From positions 1 through 64,000 of the forward strand of contig JAEWWJ010000074.1 of the NCBI GenBank assembly GCA_023396415.1: 64,000 nt of DNA, read 5' to 3'. Within the stretch, counting starts at the first letter, position 1, and every line of letters begins with the position of its first letter. A program made the translations under genes and the position numbers. The DNA is from Bacteroidota bacterium (GTDB lineage: Bacteria; Bacteroidota; Bacteroidia; Bacteroidales; F082). This document shows, piece by piece, positions 38,690-47,510 of this stretch. Under the pieces are notes generated by a model. That model was given only the letters and a program-made list of their open reading frames with translations. It searched no databases and was not told the DNA's origin.

Positions 38690-41278
38690 ATGAAGCGCTA
38701 TATTTTACTTTTGTTTATTATTCCCCTTTGGGTGAATGCCCAACTCACTGATAGCTTTACTGACGGTGATTTTACCTCTAACCCCACTTGGACGGGCACA
38801 ACCGAAAAGTATATCGTTAATGAGGCCAAGCAGCTTCAGCTTGCTGCTGCCGAGGCAGGCAAAACATGGCTCAGCACGCCTTACACCCTTTCGGGCTCCA
38901 ATACTGAATGGCGTTTTTGGATCAAGCTGGCTTTTGCCCCCTCGGGGAGTAATTATTCTGAGGTGTTTCTTTCGAGCGACAAGGCCAGTTTGGAAGGCGA
39001 CCTCAACGGCTATGTTCTGCGTTTTGGTGAAGCCGGAAGCAACGATGCCATTGAGCTGTTTTTGAAACAAGGCAGCACCATGACGAGCGTATGCCGAGGT
39101 ACCAACGCCTTGCTGGCCTCCTCTTTTGCTTTGTTTGTGAAGGTCATTCGCAAAGCCAACGGCGACTGGAGTATTTTTATTGATCCCAGCGGATCGGGCA
39201 TTTACACCCTTGATGCCAGTGGCAACAACAACGTGCTCACTCCCGGCGGACATTTTGGATTTTCGGGAACTTTTACCGTAAGTAACAGCACCAAAATGTA
39301 TTACGATGATGTGTTTGTGGGAGCCGAGGTGTTGGATACCAACCCGCCCGAAGTACTGAGTGTGGTAGCTACCGACCTCTCAACTGTGGAGGTTACTTTT
39401 AACGAAGCCATCGAAACGCAATCCTTAACACAAACAGCCAACTATACCATCAATCTCGGGATTGGCAGCCCATTACAAGTGATTCAAGGAACAACTGCTG
39501 CACAGGCCGTTTTGAATCTTGCAAACCCACTCGAAAACGGAAAGCTTTATCAGTTGACCCTGAGCGACTTAAAAGATATTTCAGGAAATATTATGCCTAC
39601 AATCACAAAGGCACTGAGCTATTATCAGGCCGGTAGCAACGATATTGTTATTAACGAAGTGATGGCCGATCCATCTCCTGTGGTCGGTCTGCCCGAGTGG
39701 GAATTTGTAGAATTACACAATACCACCGGCACTTTGATCAATTTGAATGACTTTGTTTTTGTTATCGGAACTACCGAAAAACCCATGACCAATATTCAAA
39801 TTGAGCCCAATGGGTTTTTGATACTTGCCCACGAAGATGCCCGTGCTGCCTTGTCGCCTTTGGGCAGCTTTTATGGTTTCAGCAGCTTTCAGTTGGCCAA
39901 CAGCGGAGCAAAGCTGACCTTAAAAAACAGCACCGGGCTTGTGATTTCCGCGGTAAATTATACTGACACTTGGTACCGCAACAATGCGAAAGCCGACGGT
40001 GGATGGACACTCGAACAGATTGACCCAACCAATCCTTGTGGTGGTGCCTTTAACTGGACGGCTTCCAACGACCTTTCAGGCGGCACGCCCGGAAGACAAA
40101 ACAGCGTTTTTACCATTTCAAACACTGGCCCAAAACTATCGCTCATTAAGTTGGTTTCAAATCAGGTGGTTCAGCTTTGGTTCGATCAACAAATGGATCG
40201 TTTTGGCTTGGGCAACACCGCCAATTATCGCCTCGAACCCGGAAATATACAACCATCGAGCGTAGCTACCAATATTGCCGATCCGGCTTTCGTGGAACTT
40301 AGCTTTGAGACTGCATTCAGTCAAGGGGTTTTGTACGAGCTTCATATTTATCCCACATTGATGAATTGTGCGGGAAGACCGGTGGGCGATGGTGTTTTCA
40401 TTGCTTTTGGATTGCCCGAAACGATTGAAAAGAACGATGTTGTCATCAACGAAGTGCTGTTCAATCCTCTGAACAATGGCGTTGATTTTGTGGAAATATA
40501 TAACCGCTCCAACAAAATCCTCAACCTTGAAAACCTGCGTTTGGGCGATGTACGTCAAACCTTTCCCAATCCGCCCGATACCACCCTCAAAGTGATTACC
40601 ACCACCACACGACTACTGATGCCCGAGGGCTACGCCTTACTCACCACCAATATTGGTGCAGTAACTGAAATTTATTCAGTCGAATCAACCGATAATTTTG
40701 TTTCAATGGCTTCATTTCCAAGTTATCCCAACGAAAAAGGGACGGTGTTGCTAAAATCTGATGCGGGTGTTTTGGTGGATTTGATGAGCTACAATGAAAA
40801 AATGCACTATCCCTTACTGAATACTGTTGATGGTGTTTCATTGGAACGTATCTCGGTTGATCGCCCATCGCTGGAGAGCGAAAATTGGCACTCAGCGGCA
40901 CAGTCTGTAGGATTTGCAACACCCGGATTTCGCAATTCGGTGCAAGTAAACGACTACTTGGTTGAAGATGAATTGTTGATTGATCCGGAAACTTTTTCGC
41001 CCGATGGTGATGGCTATTATGATGTAACCACTTTGCGCTACTCCTTTGCACAAGCCGGAAATAATCTGAATATATACATCTATAGTGCATCAGGTCAATT
41101 GGTTAGGCATTTGGTTAAAAGCAACCTTGTGGCCGAAACCGGAGCTGTGAGCTGGGATGGATTTGATGACAACGGCAACAAAGTACCCACCGGAATTTAT
41201 GTAGTGTATGCCGAGGTGTTTGCTTTGGATGGAAAAGTAAGAGGAATTAAAAAAGCTGTGGTTGTGGCCACCCGTTAA
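38690..41278 (+). CDS. Large secreted protein with lamin-tail-like domain and FlgD-like C-terminus
   Basis: An 862-residue exported protein (signal peptide MKRYILLLFIIPLWVNA). The N-terminal part is a beta-sandwich of concanavalin/LamG-like kind (LSGSNTEWRFWIKLAF, GYVLRFGEAGSNDAIELFL). It is followed by SbsA/Ig-like segments (PPEVLSVVATDLSTVEVTFNEAI) and two lamin-tail-like domains (NDIVINEVMADPSPVVGLPEWEFVELHN near 318; NDVVINEVLFNPLNNGVDFVEIYN near 580). The C-terminus (ETFSPDGDGYYDVTTL, VSWDGFDDNGNKVPTGIYVVY) is FlgD-like and also serves as an export/anchor module in some Bacteroidota proteins. No typical T9SS type A ending. The ATG at 38690 is chosen; the 79-codon upstream extension runs inside divergent asd. 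Confidence 0.85.
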   Translation: MKRYILLLFIIPLWVNAQLTDSFTDGDFTSNPTWTGTTEKYIVNEAKQLQLAAAEAGKTWLSTPYTLSGSNTEWRFWIKLAFAPSGSNYSEVFLSSDKASLEGDLNGYVLRFGEAGSNDAIELFLKQGSTMTSVCRGTNALLASSFALFVKVIRKANGDWSIFIDPSGSGIYTLDASGNNNVLTPGGHFGFSGTFTVSNSTKMYYDDVFVGAEVLDTNPPEVLSVVATDLSTVEVTFNEAIETQSLTQTANYTINLGIGSPLQVIQGTTAAQAVLNLANPLENGKLYQLTLSDLKDISGNIMPTITKALSYYQAGSNDIVINEVMADPSPVVGLPEWEFVELHNTTGTLINLNDFVFVIGTTEKPMTNIQIEPNGFLILAHEDARAALSPLGSFYGFSSFQLANSGAKLTLKNSTGLVISAVNYTDTWYRNNAKADGGWTLEQIDPTNPCGGAFNWTASNDLSGGTPGRQNSVFTISNTGPKLSLIKLVSNQVVQLWFDQQMDRFGLGNTANYRLEPGNIQPSSVATNIADPAFVELSFETAFSQGVLYELHIYPTLMNCAGRPVGDGVFIAFGLPETIEKNDVVINEVLFNPLNNGVDFVEIYNRSNKILNLENLRLGDVRQTFPNPPDTTLKVITTTTRLLMPEGYALLTTNIGAVTEIYSVESTDNFVSMASFPSYPNEKGTVLLKSDAGVLVDLMSYNEKMHYPLLNTVDGVSLERISVDRPSLESENWHSAAQSVGFATPGFRNSVQVNDYLVEDELLIDPETFSPDGDGYYDVTTLRYSFAQAGNNLNIYIYSASGQLVRHLVKSNLVAETGAVSWDGFDDNGNKVPTGIYVVYAEVFALDGKVRGIKKAVVVATR

Positions 41279-41440
41279 TTTTCCAGCTCCTTTCATGCAT
41301 TCCGATCATTGAGTAGAAAGTGAATGATTTTAGCGATAGTCGTTCATTTTTGAGGGTTTATAAAAGCGGATATTTCATGGGAAAGCAACAGGTTTTTTCA
41401 ATTTATTTTCATTTTTTTATACTTTTCTTTCGTTTTTCCT

Positions 41441-41448
41441 TACTTTTG
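41441..41448 (+). promoter_or_regulatory. -7 element TACTTTTG of the lipoprotein gene
   Basis: Exact TAnnTTTG match 25 bases before the ATG at 41474. Confidence 0.5.
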
Positions 41449-41473
41449 ATGTGTTAACCTAAAAAACATACCT

Positions 41474-42037
41474 ATGAAAAATCTCATGAAATTTGCAATA
41501 ATCTTACTTTTTCTCAGCTTCAGCAATGCAGGTTGCGAAAAAATTAAAGATTTGGCCGATGTATCTTTCGATGCCAATTTCGACACCGAAATGAATGTAG
41601 ATGTGAAACCTACGGCTCAAAAATCGGGCTTAGAAATGGGTTCATTTTCCGAAACAGCTGATATTGACCCCAATACCAACGAGGATTTCAAAACCTATGC
41701 CAGCAAAATCAAAGAAATCAAAATTACAAAAGTTGTCTTTGAGATCATTGAAATCACCAATGCACCTAACAATACGGTTCAACTTGGTTCGGCCACTTTG
41801 AGTGTTGACAAAACCGGATATACTTCTGCCAAATGGATGGAATCGGCCCAAGCACTCACCGTGGGGACTAAATTTGAATACAGCACTATGGATGCACAGT
41901 TTACCTATCTGCAAAATATTTTGAACTCTAAAGAAGTGTTTACGGTAAACTTCTACGGCACCGCCGATCCTGTTGATGCTTCGTTCAAGGTAAAGGTGTC
42001 CATTAACAGCACAATTGTAGCTAACCCGCTCAATTAG
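41474..42037 (+). CDS. Putative lipoprotein of unknown function
   Basis: A 187-residue protein with a lipoprotein signal: hydrophobic FAIILLFLSFSNA followed by a Cys at residue 21 (SNAGCEKIKD), so the mature protein should be lipid-anchored. The rest is predicted beta-rich with alternating hydrophobic residues (FKTYASKIKEIKITKVVFEI, TVQLGSATLSV, FTVNFYGTADPVDASFKVKV). I recognise no family. It stands alone with its own promoter and a strong terminator. Confidence 0.78.
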   Translation: MKNLMKFAIILLFLSFSNAGCEKIKDLADVSFDANFDTEMNVDVKPTAQKSGLEMGSFSETADIDPNTNEDFKTYASKIKEIKITKVVFEIIEITNAPNNTVQLGSATLSVDKTGYTSAKWMESAQALTVGTKFEYSTMDAQFTYLQNILNSKEVFTVNFYGTADPVDASFKVKVSINSTIVANPLN

Positions 42038-42050
42038 TTAGTATGAATAA

Positions 42051-42078
42051 AAAAAGAGGCTCAAGAGCCTCTTTTTTT
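42051..42078. terminator. Bidirectional terminator
   Basis: A 12-bp arm pair (aaaaagaggctc / gagcctcttttt) with a minimal loop, then more T. It ends the lipoprotein gene (+) and pheS (-). Confidence 0.88.
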
Positions 42079-42121
42079 GATTTTTATTTCTTTCAATTGC
42101 TGAAAGATCGTTTTAACTTAG

Positions 42122-43138
42122 TTACACAAGGTGTTCAAACTGTTTGAGAAAGCGCAAGTCGTTCTCAAAAAAGAGCCTCAAGTCGTTGATTTGATATTTC
42201 ATCATGGTAATACGCTCAATGCCCATTCCAAAAGCGTAACCGCTGTAAACATTGCTGTCTATACCACAGGCATCCAAAACATTAGGATCAACCATTCCAC
42301 AGCCTAAAATCTCTACCCATCCGCTGTGTTTGCAAATATTGCAACCTTTTCCGCCGCAGATATTGCAAGAAACATCCATCTCTGCCGAGGTTTCGGTGAA
42401 AGGGAAATAAGATGGACGGAAACGTATTTTTGTCTCTGGGCCAAAAAATTCCTGTGCGAAGAAGTACAAAGTCTGTTTCAGATCGGCAAAAGACACGTCT
42501 TTGTCAATGTAAAGGCCTTCAATTTGGTGAAAGATGCAATGCGCGCGAGCCGAGATGGCTTCATTGCGAAATACCCTACCGGGGGCGATGATGCGGATGG
42601 GCAATTTACCTTGCTCCATCACACGCACTTGCACGCTCGAGGTGTGTGTGCGTAGGGCGATGTCGGGTGATTTGCTGATGAAAAAAGTATCCTGCATATC
42701 GCGCGCGGGATGTTCATCGGGGAAGTTGAGCGCGGTGAAGTTATGAAAATCGTCCTCAATTTCAGGCCCTTCGGCAATTTTAAAGCCAAGGCGTTCGAAG
42801 ATACTGTTGATGTCGCGGCGCACCAAAGAAAGAGGATGTCGCCCGCCACTCATGCTTTTTGGTGGCAAACTGCCGTCAATTTGTTGCTTTTCTGTTGCCT
42901 GATCGGCAAAGCGAGCCATTTGTTCTTCGAGCAACGTTTGGGCCTTTTGTTTCAGCTCGTTGAGCAAAATACCCATTTCTTTGCGCTCTTCGGGAAGCAC
43001 TTCTTTGAAGTCGTTGAAAAGCGAAGGGATGATGCCTTTTTTGCTGAGATAGCGCAGCCTAAATTCCTCAATATGGTCTTTGCTTTGGGCTTCGAAGGCG
43101 TGTATTTCGGCCAACAGACCGGCAATTTTATTTTTCAT
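42122..43138 (-). CDS. pheS: PheS, phenylalanyl-tRNA synthetase alpha subunit
   Basis: Catalytic subunit of the (alpha-beta)2 enzyme that charges tRNA-Phe. The 338-residue protein has an N-terminal coiled coil (about 1-85) that binds tRNA, then class II catalytic motifs: HPLSLVRRDINSIFERLGF (motif 1 region), RVFRNEAISARAHCIFHQIEGL (motif 2) and GYAFGMGIERITMM (motif 3). The CNICGGKGCNIC Cys cluster is typical of many bacterial PheS. Length matches the family. The beta subunit gene pheT is not in the window, so the two subunits are not neighbours here. Confidence 0.97.
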   Translation of the reverse strand: MKNKIAGLLAEIHAFEAQSKDHIEEFRLRYLSKKGIIPSLFNDFKEVLPEERKEMGILLNELKQKAQTLLEEQMARFADQATEKQQIDGSLPPKSMSGGRHPLSLVRRDINSIFERLGFKIAEGPEIEDDFHNFTALNFPDEHPARDMQDTFFISKSPDIALRTHTSSVQVRVMEQGKLPIRIIAPGRVFRNEAISARAHCIFHQIEGLYIDKDVSFADLKQTLYFFAQEFFGPETKIRFRPSYFPFTETSAEMDVSCNICGGKGCNICKHSGWVEILGCGMVDPNVLDACGIDSNVYSGYAFGMGIERITMMKYQINDLRLFFENDLRFLKQFEHLV

Positions 43139-43165
43139 GGATAAATCTAACTGAGGCCTGTGGGT

Positions 43166-43792
43166 TTATTTTAGTATTTCAATGCGCATGGTAACGGGCT
43201 TTACCGGCTTGTCGCCGGGGCCTGTTTGAACAGCAGCGATTTTATCAATCACATCCATTCCGTCTATTACTTCGCCAAAAATGGTGTAACCGCCATCCAA
43301 ATGAGGCGTTCCACCCACGGTGGTATAGGCTTTTTTCTGCTCTTCGGTGTAAACAACTCCGGTGCGTTGTGAGCTGGCAGCCAACGCATTTACATCTTGG
43401 ATTTGTCCTTGAACGATGTAAAATTGTGAGCCGGACGATTTCTTTTCAGGATTAACTTGGTCGCCCATACGTGCTGCCGAGAGCGCTCCTTTTTTATGAA
43501 TGAACTGTGGTCTGAACTCAGCATCAACGGTATAACCGGGATCGGTTTTTCCGTCTTTGTTGCCGCCACCCTGAATCATAAAGTTTTTGATCACTCTGTG
43601 AAATGGCGAATCGTTGTACCAGCCTTGTTGAACCAATTTAATAAAGTTGTCGCGGTGCTTGGGTGTTTCGTTGTACAATTTGGCCGTAATGTTGCCATAA
43701 CTGGTTTTGATGATGACCAAAGTTTCTTTTTTTTGTTGGGCTGCGGCACTCAGGCCGATCCCCATTATCAAAGCAAAAAGTAATGTTCTCAT
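43166..43792 (-). CDS. Exported cyclophilin-type peptidyl-prolyl isomerase
   Basis: A 208-residue protein with signal peptide MRTLLFALIMGIGLSAAAQ, so periplasmic or surface. The cyclophilin core has the catalytic Arg in SPFHRVIKNFMIQGG, SSGSQFYIVQG and the Gln-rich and aromatic segments around GYTIFGEVIDGMDVIDKIA. An insertion between QGQIQDV and VGGTPHLDGG is seen in Bacteroidota cyclophilins. Role: proline isomerisation during folding of exported proteins. The ATG at 43792 places the signal sequence at the N-terminus; the frame extends 67 codons upstream without support. It is 27 bases upstream of pheS. Confidence 0.9.
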   Translation of the reverse strand: MRTLLFALIMGIGLSAAAQQKKETLVIIKTSYGNITAKLYNETPKHRDNFIKLVQQGWYNDSPFHRVIKNFMIQGGGNKDGKTDPGYTVDAEFRPQFIHKKGALSAARMGDQVNPEKKSSGSQFYIVQGQIQDVNALAASSQRTGVVYTEEQKKAYTTVGGTPHLDGGYTIFGEVIDGMDVIDKIAAVQTGPGDKPVKPVTMRIEILK

Positions 43793-43943
43793 GGTTATTA
43801 TTTTTAAATTTCTTGCAAAAGTAATAAAAGGCGTTGAATAGTTGGCGATTGAGGTTTCGCGTTGGGCTTTTGATGATGAATCTTTTTGGCTGTGCGAAGC
43901 ATTGTTCAAAGGCAATTGAGAACAAAAACTGCGATTATCCAAT

Positions 43944-43979
43944 AAAAAAAGCCGCTCCATTGCTGTGGCGGCTTTTTTT
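43944..43979 (-). terminator. Terminator of the large T9SS-exported protein gene
   Basis: The arms aaaaaaagccgc and gcggcttttttt pair around a 12-base loop, 18 bases past the stop codon. T runs lie on both sides. Confidence 0.85.
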
Positions 43980-43996
43980 AGGTCAAAAATCATTAA

Positions 43997-46900
43997 TTAA
44001 TTAACAATCAATGGTTTAAAAATTATTTCTTGAGTTGATTTTATCACCTGTAGGGTGTAAACGCCCGTTTTCAAATGACTTAGGGCAACCTTCACCAGTT
44101 TTTCGCCGGCAAAGGTTGTTTCAAGCACTTTTTGTCCAATGGCATTGATCAAACAAATGGAATGAATGCCTTCATCCGTAGCAATAGTAAGCTCATTTTG
44201 AACCGGAACAGGATAAATTTTCATTTGATCGTTCTGGGTTTCGTTGAGGCCAACCAGCATTTCCAAAGTAACGGGAACATATTTCAAAGGATTGGAGACA
44301 TCGTTGCTTGTGACAATGATATTGGCGTGGTATGCATTGCCAGCAGGAACATTTCCTGTGAAGGTAACAGTGATGTTTTCTGAACTTTCGGGTTCAATAG
44401 TTCCTGAAGTGGGATTGAGGCTCAACCAAGTGCCGTCGTTCAATTGCAGAATGGCACGGATGTTCCAGTTGGAAGTGAAACCATAATCCGACAAGCGCTC
44501 CCATCCACCATCGGGGGCTTCAATAAAATCGCCATTGGCATTGAGTGGTCCTCCGTCAATGCCGGCTATAAATGATCCTGCATCGTGGGTGTGATTGAAG
44601 CCAATCCATAAGTCATTGCCGTCGAGCGTGATAGGTGTTGCCAATGTGATGGTGTTCCAGGAATTGGGAGTGAGCGTTACATTTTGTTCAACAATCACAT
44701 CTCCTGGACTGCCGTCGGTGCCAGGCCCCCAAACATATAGCTTAGATGAAGTGGCTGCATCAAGGATATAAATTTTTACATCCGACAAGGTAGCAGTGAT
44801 AAATGGCTCAACAATAACTTGTGGAAACCTTGCCGCGTGCGAGAATGAACCTCCCTCAACAAGCCCAACAGCATCAATGTTTTCTCCATCATAATGAAGT
44901 TCATAGCTCCCTTTTGCGTTGTTATTCACAGCTTTTGTGTTGGCGGCTTGGGCGTTGGTTTGTCCAAAACTCCCTTCGTAACTTGTGATAGCATTCACGT
45001 TTGGCGAAAGAGCTTCAACCCGTTTGGCGGTACGTTGAGGCTTTACTTTTGCTTGCAAAGTGCTTTTTTTACTTCCAAAGGTATTGGCTGAAAAATCCTG
45101 ATTTTTTTTGTCAAAAACAGGAACCGGTTGCAGCGAATTGCCTTTTGTGTTTGATGTAAGGAAATGCAAGTAAGTGTTGTAATCAAGCGAACCGGTGCCG
45201 GTGTTTTGAATGGTAAGCGGTTGTGTGTTGCTGCTGCCGAAAGTGAGGGCTTCGGTTAGGCTGAGCGGCTGAATTATTATGGATGGAATTTCGGCTTCAA
45301 AATCAATAATGAAAGACACATTTTGGCCTTCGGGCGTAATGCCGGCGCCAATAAATTTGTTGCCATCAGGCGTAACTCCATTGATGCTGTAAAAAATCCA
45401 ATCGCTTGCATCGGCCATACCGCGACCCAAGGCATAGTCGTTAAAAGTCATCATTTCACCGGAGATTAAACGGGCAAAAGCACGACGCAAATCCGGAAAT
45501 GGAGGCCAACCCTCAGCAGTATAACCAAAAACGGTTCCATCATCCATTACGGCTATCGGACTTAAAGCGCCTGTGTTTAGGGTATTAGCAAAAAACGTTG
45601 TTCCATTTTGAGGAGACCAAAGGAAACCTTCTATGCCTGCATACCCTGTAACAAATTGACCGTCGGATGACGATGCCGTGGCCTCACCATATTCTTCAGG
45701 ATCAATTTGAATAAACTCATTGTTGTACCAGATAACCGGCGAACGGGAAGCCATTGGCAGATTGCCCCAGCCAAAAATTACGCTACCATCGTTGCTGATG
45801 CCATTGGGTCTGTTTCCTTCGGGAAGTACATCGCCAATCATTTCATAACCACCGGATTGTGTCCATTTGAACGATCTGTAGTTATAGCCTTCAAAGTATT
45901 GTAATCCAACAATCACCGATCCATCCGCCGTCATTCCCCAGCTCGAGGTGTAGTCAGTATAAATGGGAGCACCTGCGTTTGGATTCACAGGCAAATAGGT
46001 CCATTCTTCTGTTTGTGGGCTCCAGTAACCGGCCATCATCACTGGTATTCCATCAATGGTATATTCGGGATTGCGACTTGATCCGGCCACTTTACCTTGC
46101 TCAGAAACGGCAATAACAGTAACTTCTTCACCTAAAATGGGAATACTTCCGCTTGTTTTTGACCATAGCCAGCCACCTGCGCCGAAACCCGAAATGGCTA
46201 CATATTCCGCGTTTTCGCTGATGTCGTATGGAAATGTGTATTCCGGAATCATAACCGTAACGCCAACACTTGAAGCTTCGACAACTTCATAGGTTACCGG
46301 GATGGTGATCTCAGCAGACTGAGGATCATTGCTTTGAATGACAATGGATGCGGTGTAAACTCCAATTTCCAATCCGGTTGGACTGAAAACTGCCGAATGT
46401 GCCAACTGCTCTGCTCCGGCTACGTTGCCGGCCAATGGACTGAGGTTGAGCCAGCCTTGTGGTGTGCCACCGTAGTTGACTTGCATCGAATATACCAAAT
46501 TGTTGACACCGGTGTTGGCAATGGTTAGCGTTTTGTTCATAACGGCGTTGATAGGACCTATGGCATTTAAGGCTATGGGTGAGACCGAAATTACAGGGCT
46601 CATATCAAAATCATTGCCGATATACACATCGTCAATTACCCAAGCATGTGCATAATCACCTTCATACCTAAAGGCAATGTAAACCGATTGACCGGCATAA
46701 GCAGCCAAATCAAGAACCACCTGACGCCAACCATCGGTGACTTGTGCAGGAGTCCAAAGCTCCACAAAGTCGCCCGAGGCGGGGTCACCACTGCCGGTAC
46801 TGATCATTACGCTGTTTTTTCCATAGAATCCCGGATCAATGATGCTGCTCCAAAAGGCCAAAACAATTTGTCCTGTGGCAGGGAAACTGAGTTGAGGGGC

Positions 46901-47170
46901 TACAAACCACCCATCTTGTGGTCCGGGAGCATAGCCATGAAAGGCCGACCGATAACCATCGGTAGTATGGTTGATCCACTCATTCAGGTCCCAATTGCTG
47001 CCTAAACCGTCAACATCGTAGAGTGCCCAACCGGTGGGAGGAAAATCTCCTACTTCAAAATTTTCCGTCATTGGAAAAGTTTTGGGAGGATTTGTGGGTG
47101 CAGATTGAACCTGAGTGCCAACGGCAACAAGTAGAATGAGCACAGCCCAAATTTTAAAGATTGTTTTCAT
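43997..47170 (-). CDS. Large T9SS-exported protein with MAM-like and HAF-type repeats
   Basis: A 1057-residue secreted protein (signal peptide ending VGTQVQSA). Residues about 30-190 form a choice-of-anchor J/MAM-like beta-sandwich (ENFEVGDFPPTGWALYDVDG, VDGWFVAPQLSF-like segment, YAHAWVIDDVYIG). Two Ig-like segments of choice-of-anchor type precede blades of HAF-type repeats (SWGMTADGSVIVGLQYFEG, PNGISNDGSVIFGWGN, SSSDGQFVTGYAGIEGFLW). A low-complexity linker with TNAQAANTKAVNNNAKGSYE separates a further carbohydrate-module-like region. The end (IYPVPVQNELTIAT, INAIGQKV, LKTGVYTLQVI) is a T9SS type A sorting domain. Cell-surface adhesin or glycan-related role is inferred only. Confidence 0.87.
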   Translation of the reverse strand: MKTIFKIWAVLILLVAVGTQVQSAPTNPPKTFPMTENFEVGDFPPTGWALYDVDGLGSNWDLNEWINHTTDGYRSAFHGYAPGPQDGWFVAPQLSFPATGQIVLAFWSSIIDPGFYGKNSVMISTGSGDPASGDFVELWTPAQVTDGWRQVVLDLAAYAGQSVYIAFRYEGDYAHAWVIDDVYIGNDFDMSPVISVSPIALNAIGPINAVMNKTLTIANTGVNNLVYSMQVNYGGTPQGWLNLSPLAGNVAGAEQLAHSAVFSPTGLEIGVYTASIVIQSNDPQSAEITIPVTYEVVEASSVGVTVMIPEYTFPYDISENAEYVAISGFGAGGWLWSKTSGSIPILGEEVTVIAVSEQGKVAGSSRNPEYTIDGIPVMMAGYWSPQTEEWTYLPVNPNAGAPIYTDYTSSWGMTADGSVIVGLQYFEGYNYRSFKWTQSGGYEMIGDVLPEGNRPNGISNDGSVIFGWGNLPMASRSPVIWYNNEFIQIDPEEYGEATASSSDGQFVTGYAGIEGFLWSPQNGTTFFANTLNTGALSPIAVMDDGTVFGYTAEGWPPFPDLRRAFARLISGEMMTFNDYALGRGMADASDWIFYSINGVTPDGNKFIGAGITPEGQNVSFIIDFEAEIPSIIIQPLSLTEALTFGSSNTQPLTIQNTGTGSLDYNTYLHFLTSNTKGNSLQPVPVFDKKNQDFSANTFGSKKSTLQAKVKPQRTAKRVEALSPNVNAITSYEGSFGQTNAQAANTKAVNNNAKGSYELHYDGENIDAVGLVEGGSFSHAARFPQVIVEPFITATLSDVKIYILDAATSSKLYVWGPGTDGSPGDVIVEQNVTLTPNSWNTITLATPITLDGNDLWIGFNHTHDAGSFIAGIDGGPLNANGDFIEAPDGGWERLSDYGFTSNWNIRAILQLNDGTWLSLNPTSGTIEPESSENITVTFTGNVPAGNAYHANIIVTSNDVSNPLKYVPVTLEMLVGLNETQNDQMKIYPVPVQNELTIATDEGIHSICLINAIGQKVLETTFAGEKLVKVALSHLKTGVYTLQVIKSTQEIIFKPLIVN

Positions 47171-47202
47171 AGATAATGATTTAATGGATGAATGAAATTG
47201 AG

Positions 47203-47364
47203 TTAAGAATTAGATGATGGGTTTGATTTTTTTACTCCTTCAAGGATTTTGTTCAAGGCTTGATTCATTTCACGGTTCTTTTCGACAATCGCCTGAAGTC
47301 TTTGCTCTAAGAGCGATTCTTCATTGCTTTGAACCGGGTTTTTCTTTTTTGGTTTTTTTTGCAT
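47203..47364 (-). CDS. Small basic coiled-coil protein of unknown function
   Basis: A 53-residue protein starting at 47364 (MQKKPKKKNPVQSNEESLLE). It has a Lys-rich N-terminus, a single amphipathic helix (EESLLEQRLQAIVEKNREMN) with heptad spacing, and a polar tail ending NPSSNS. No signal peptide. Its frame is open to 47421, but the ATG at 47364 gives the compact form. It lies between two long genes in the same direction, 32 bases upstream of the T9SS-exported protein. It could be a real small protein or a chance frame. Confidence 0.5.
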   Translation of the reverse strand: MQKKPKKKNPVQSNEESLLEQRLQAIVEKNREMNQALNKILEGVKKSNPSSNS

Positions 47365-47510
47365 GTCGTGATCAAAAAAAGTTTGATGCAAGAATACAGT
47401 CTCTTGAGGAGAAAATAGCATTATAGGAGATGCACAAAACTGCTTCTAAGCGAAGGTTTTTGTGCTACAATGCTGCTACAAAAAAACTTAATAAATTGAA
47501 AAACAACAGC

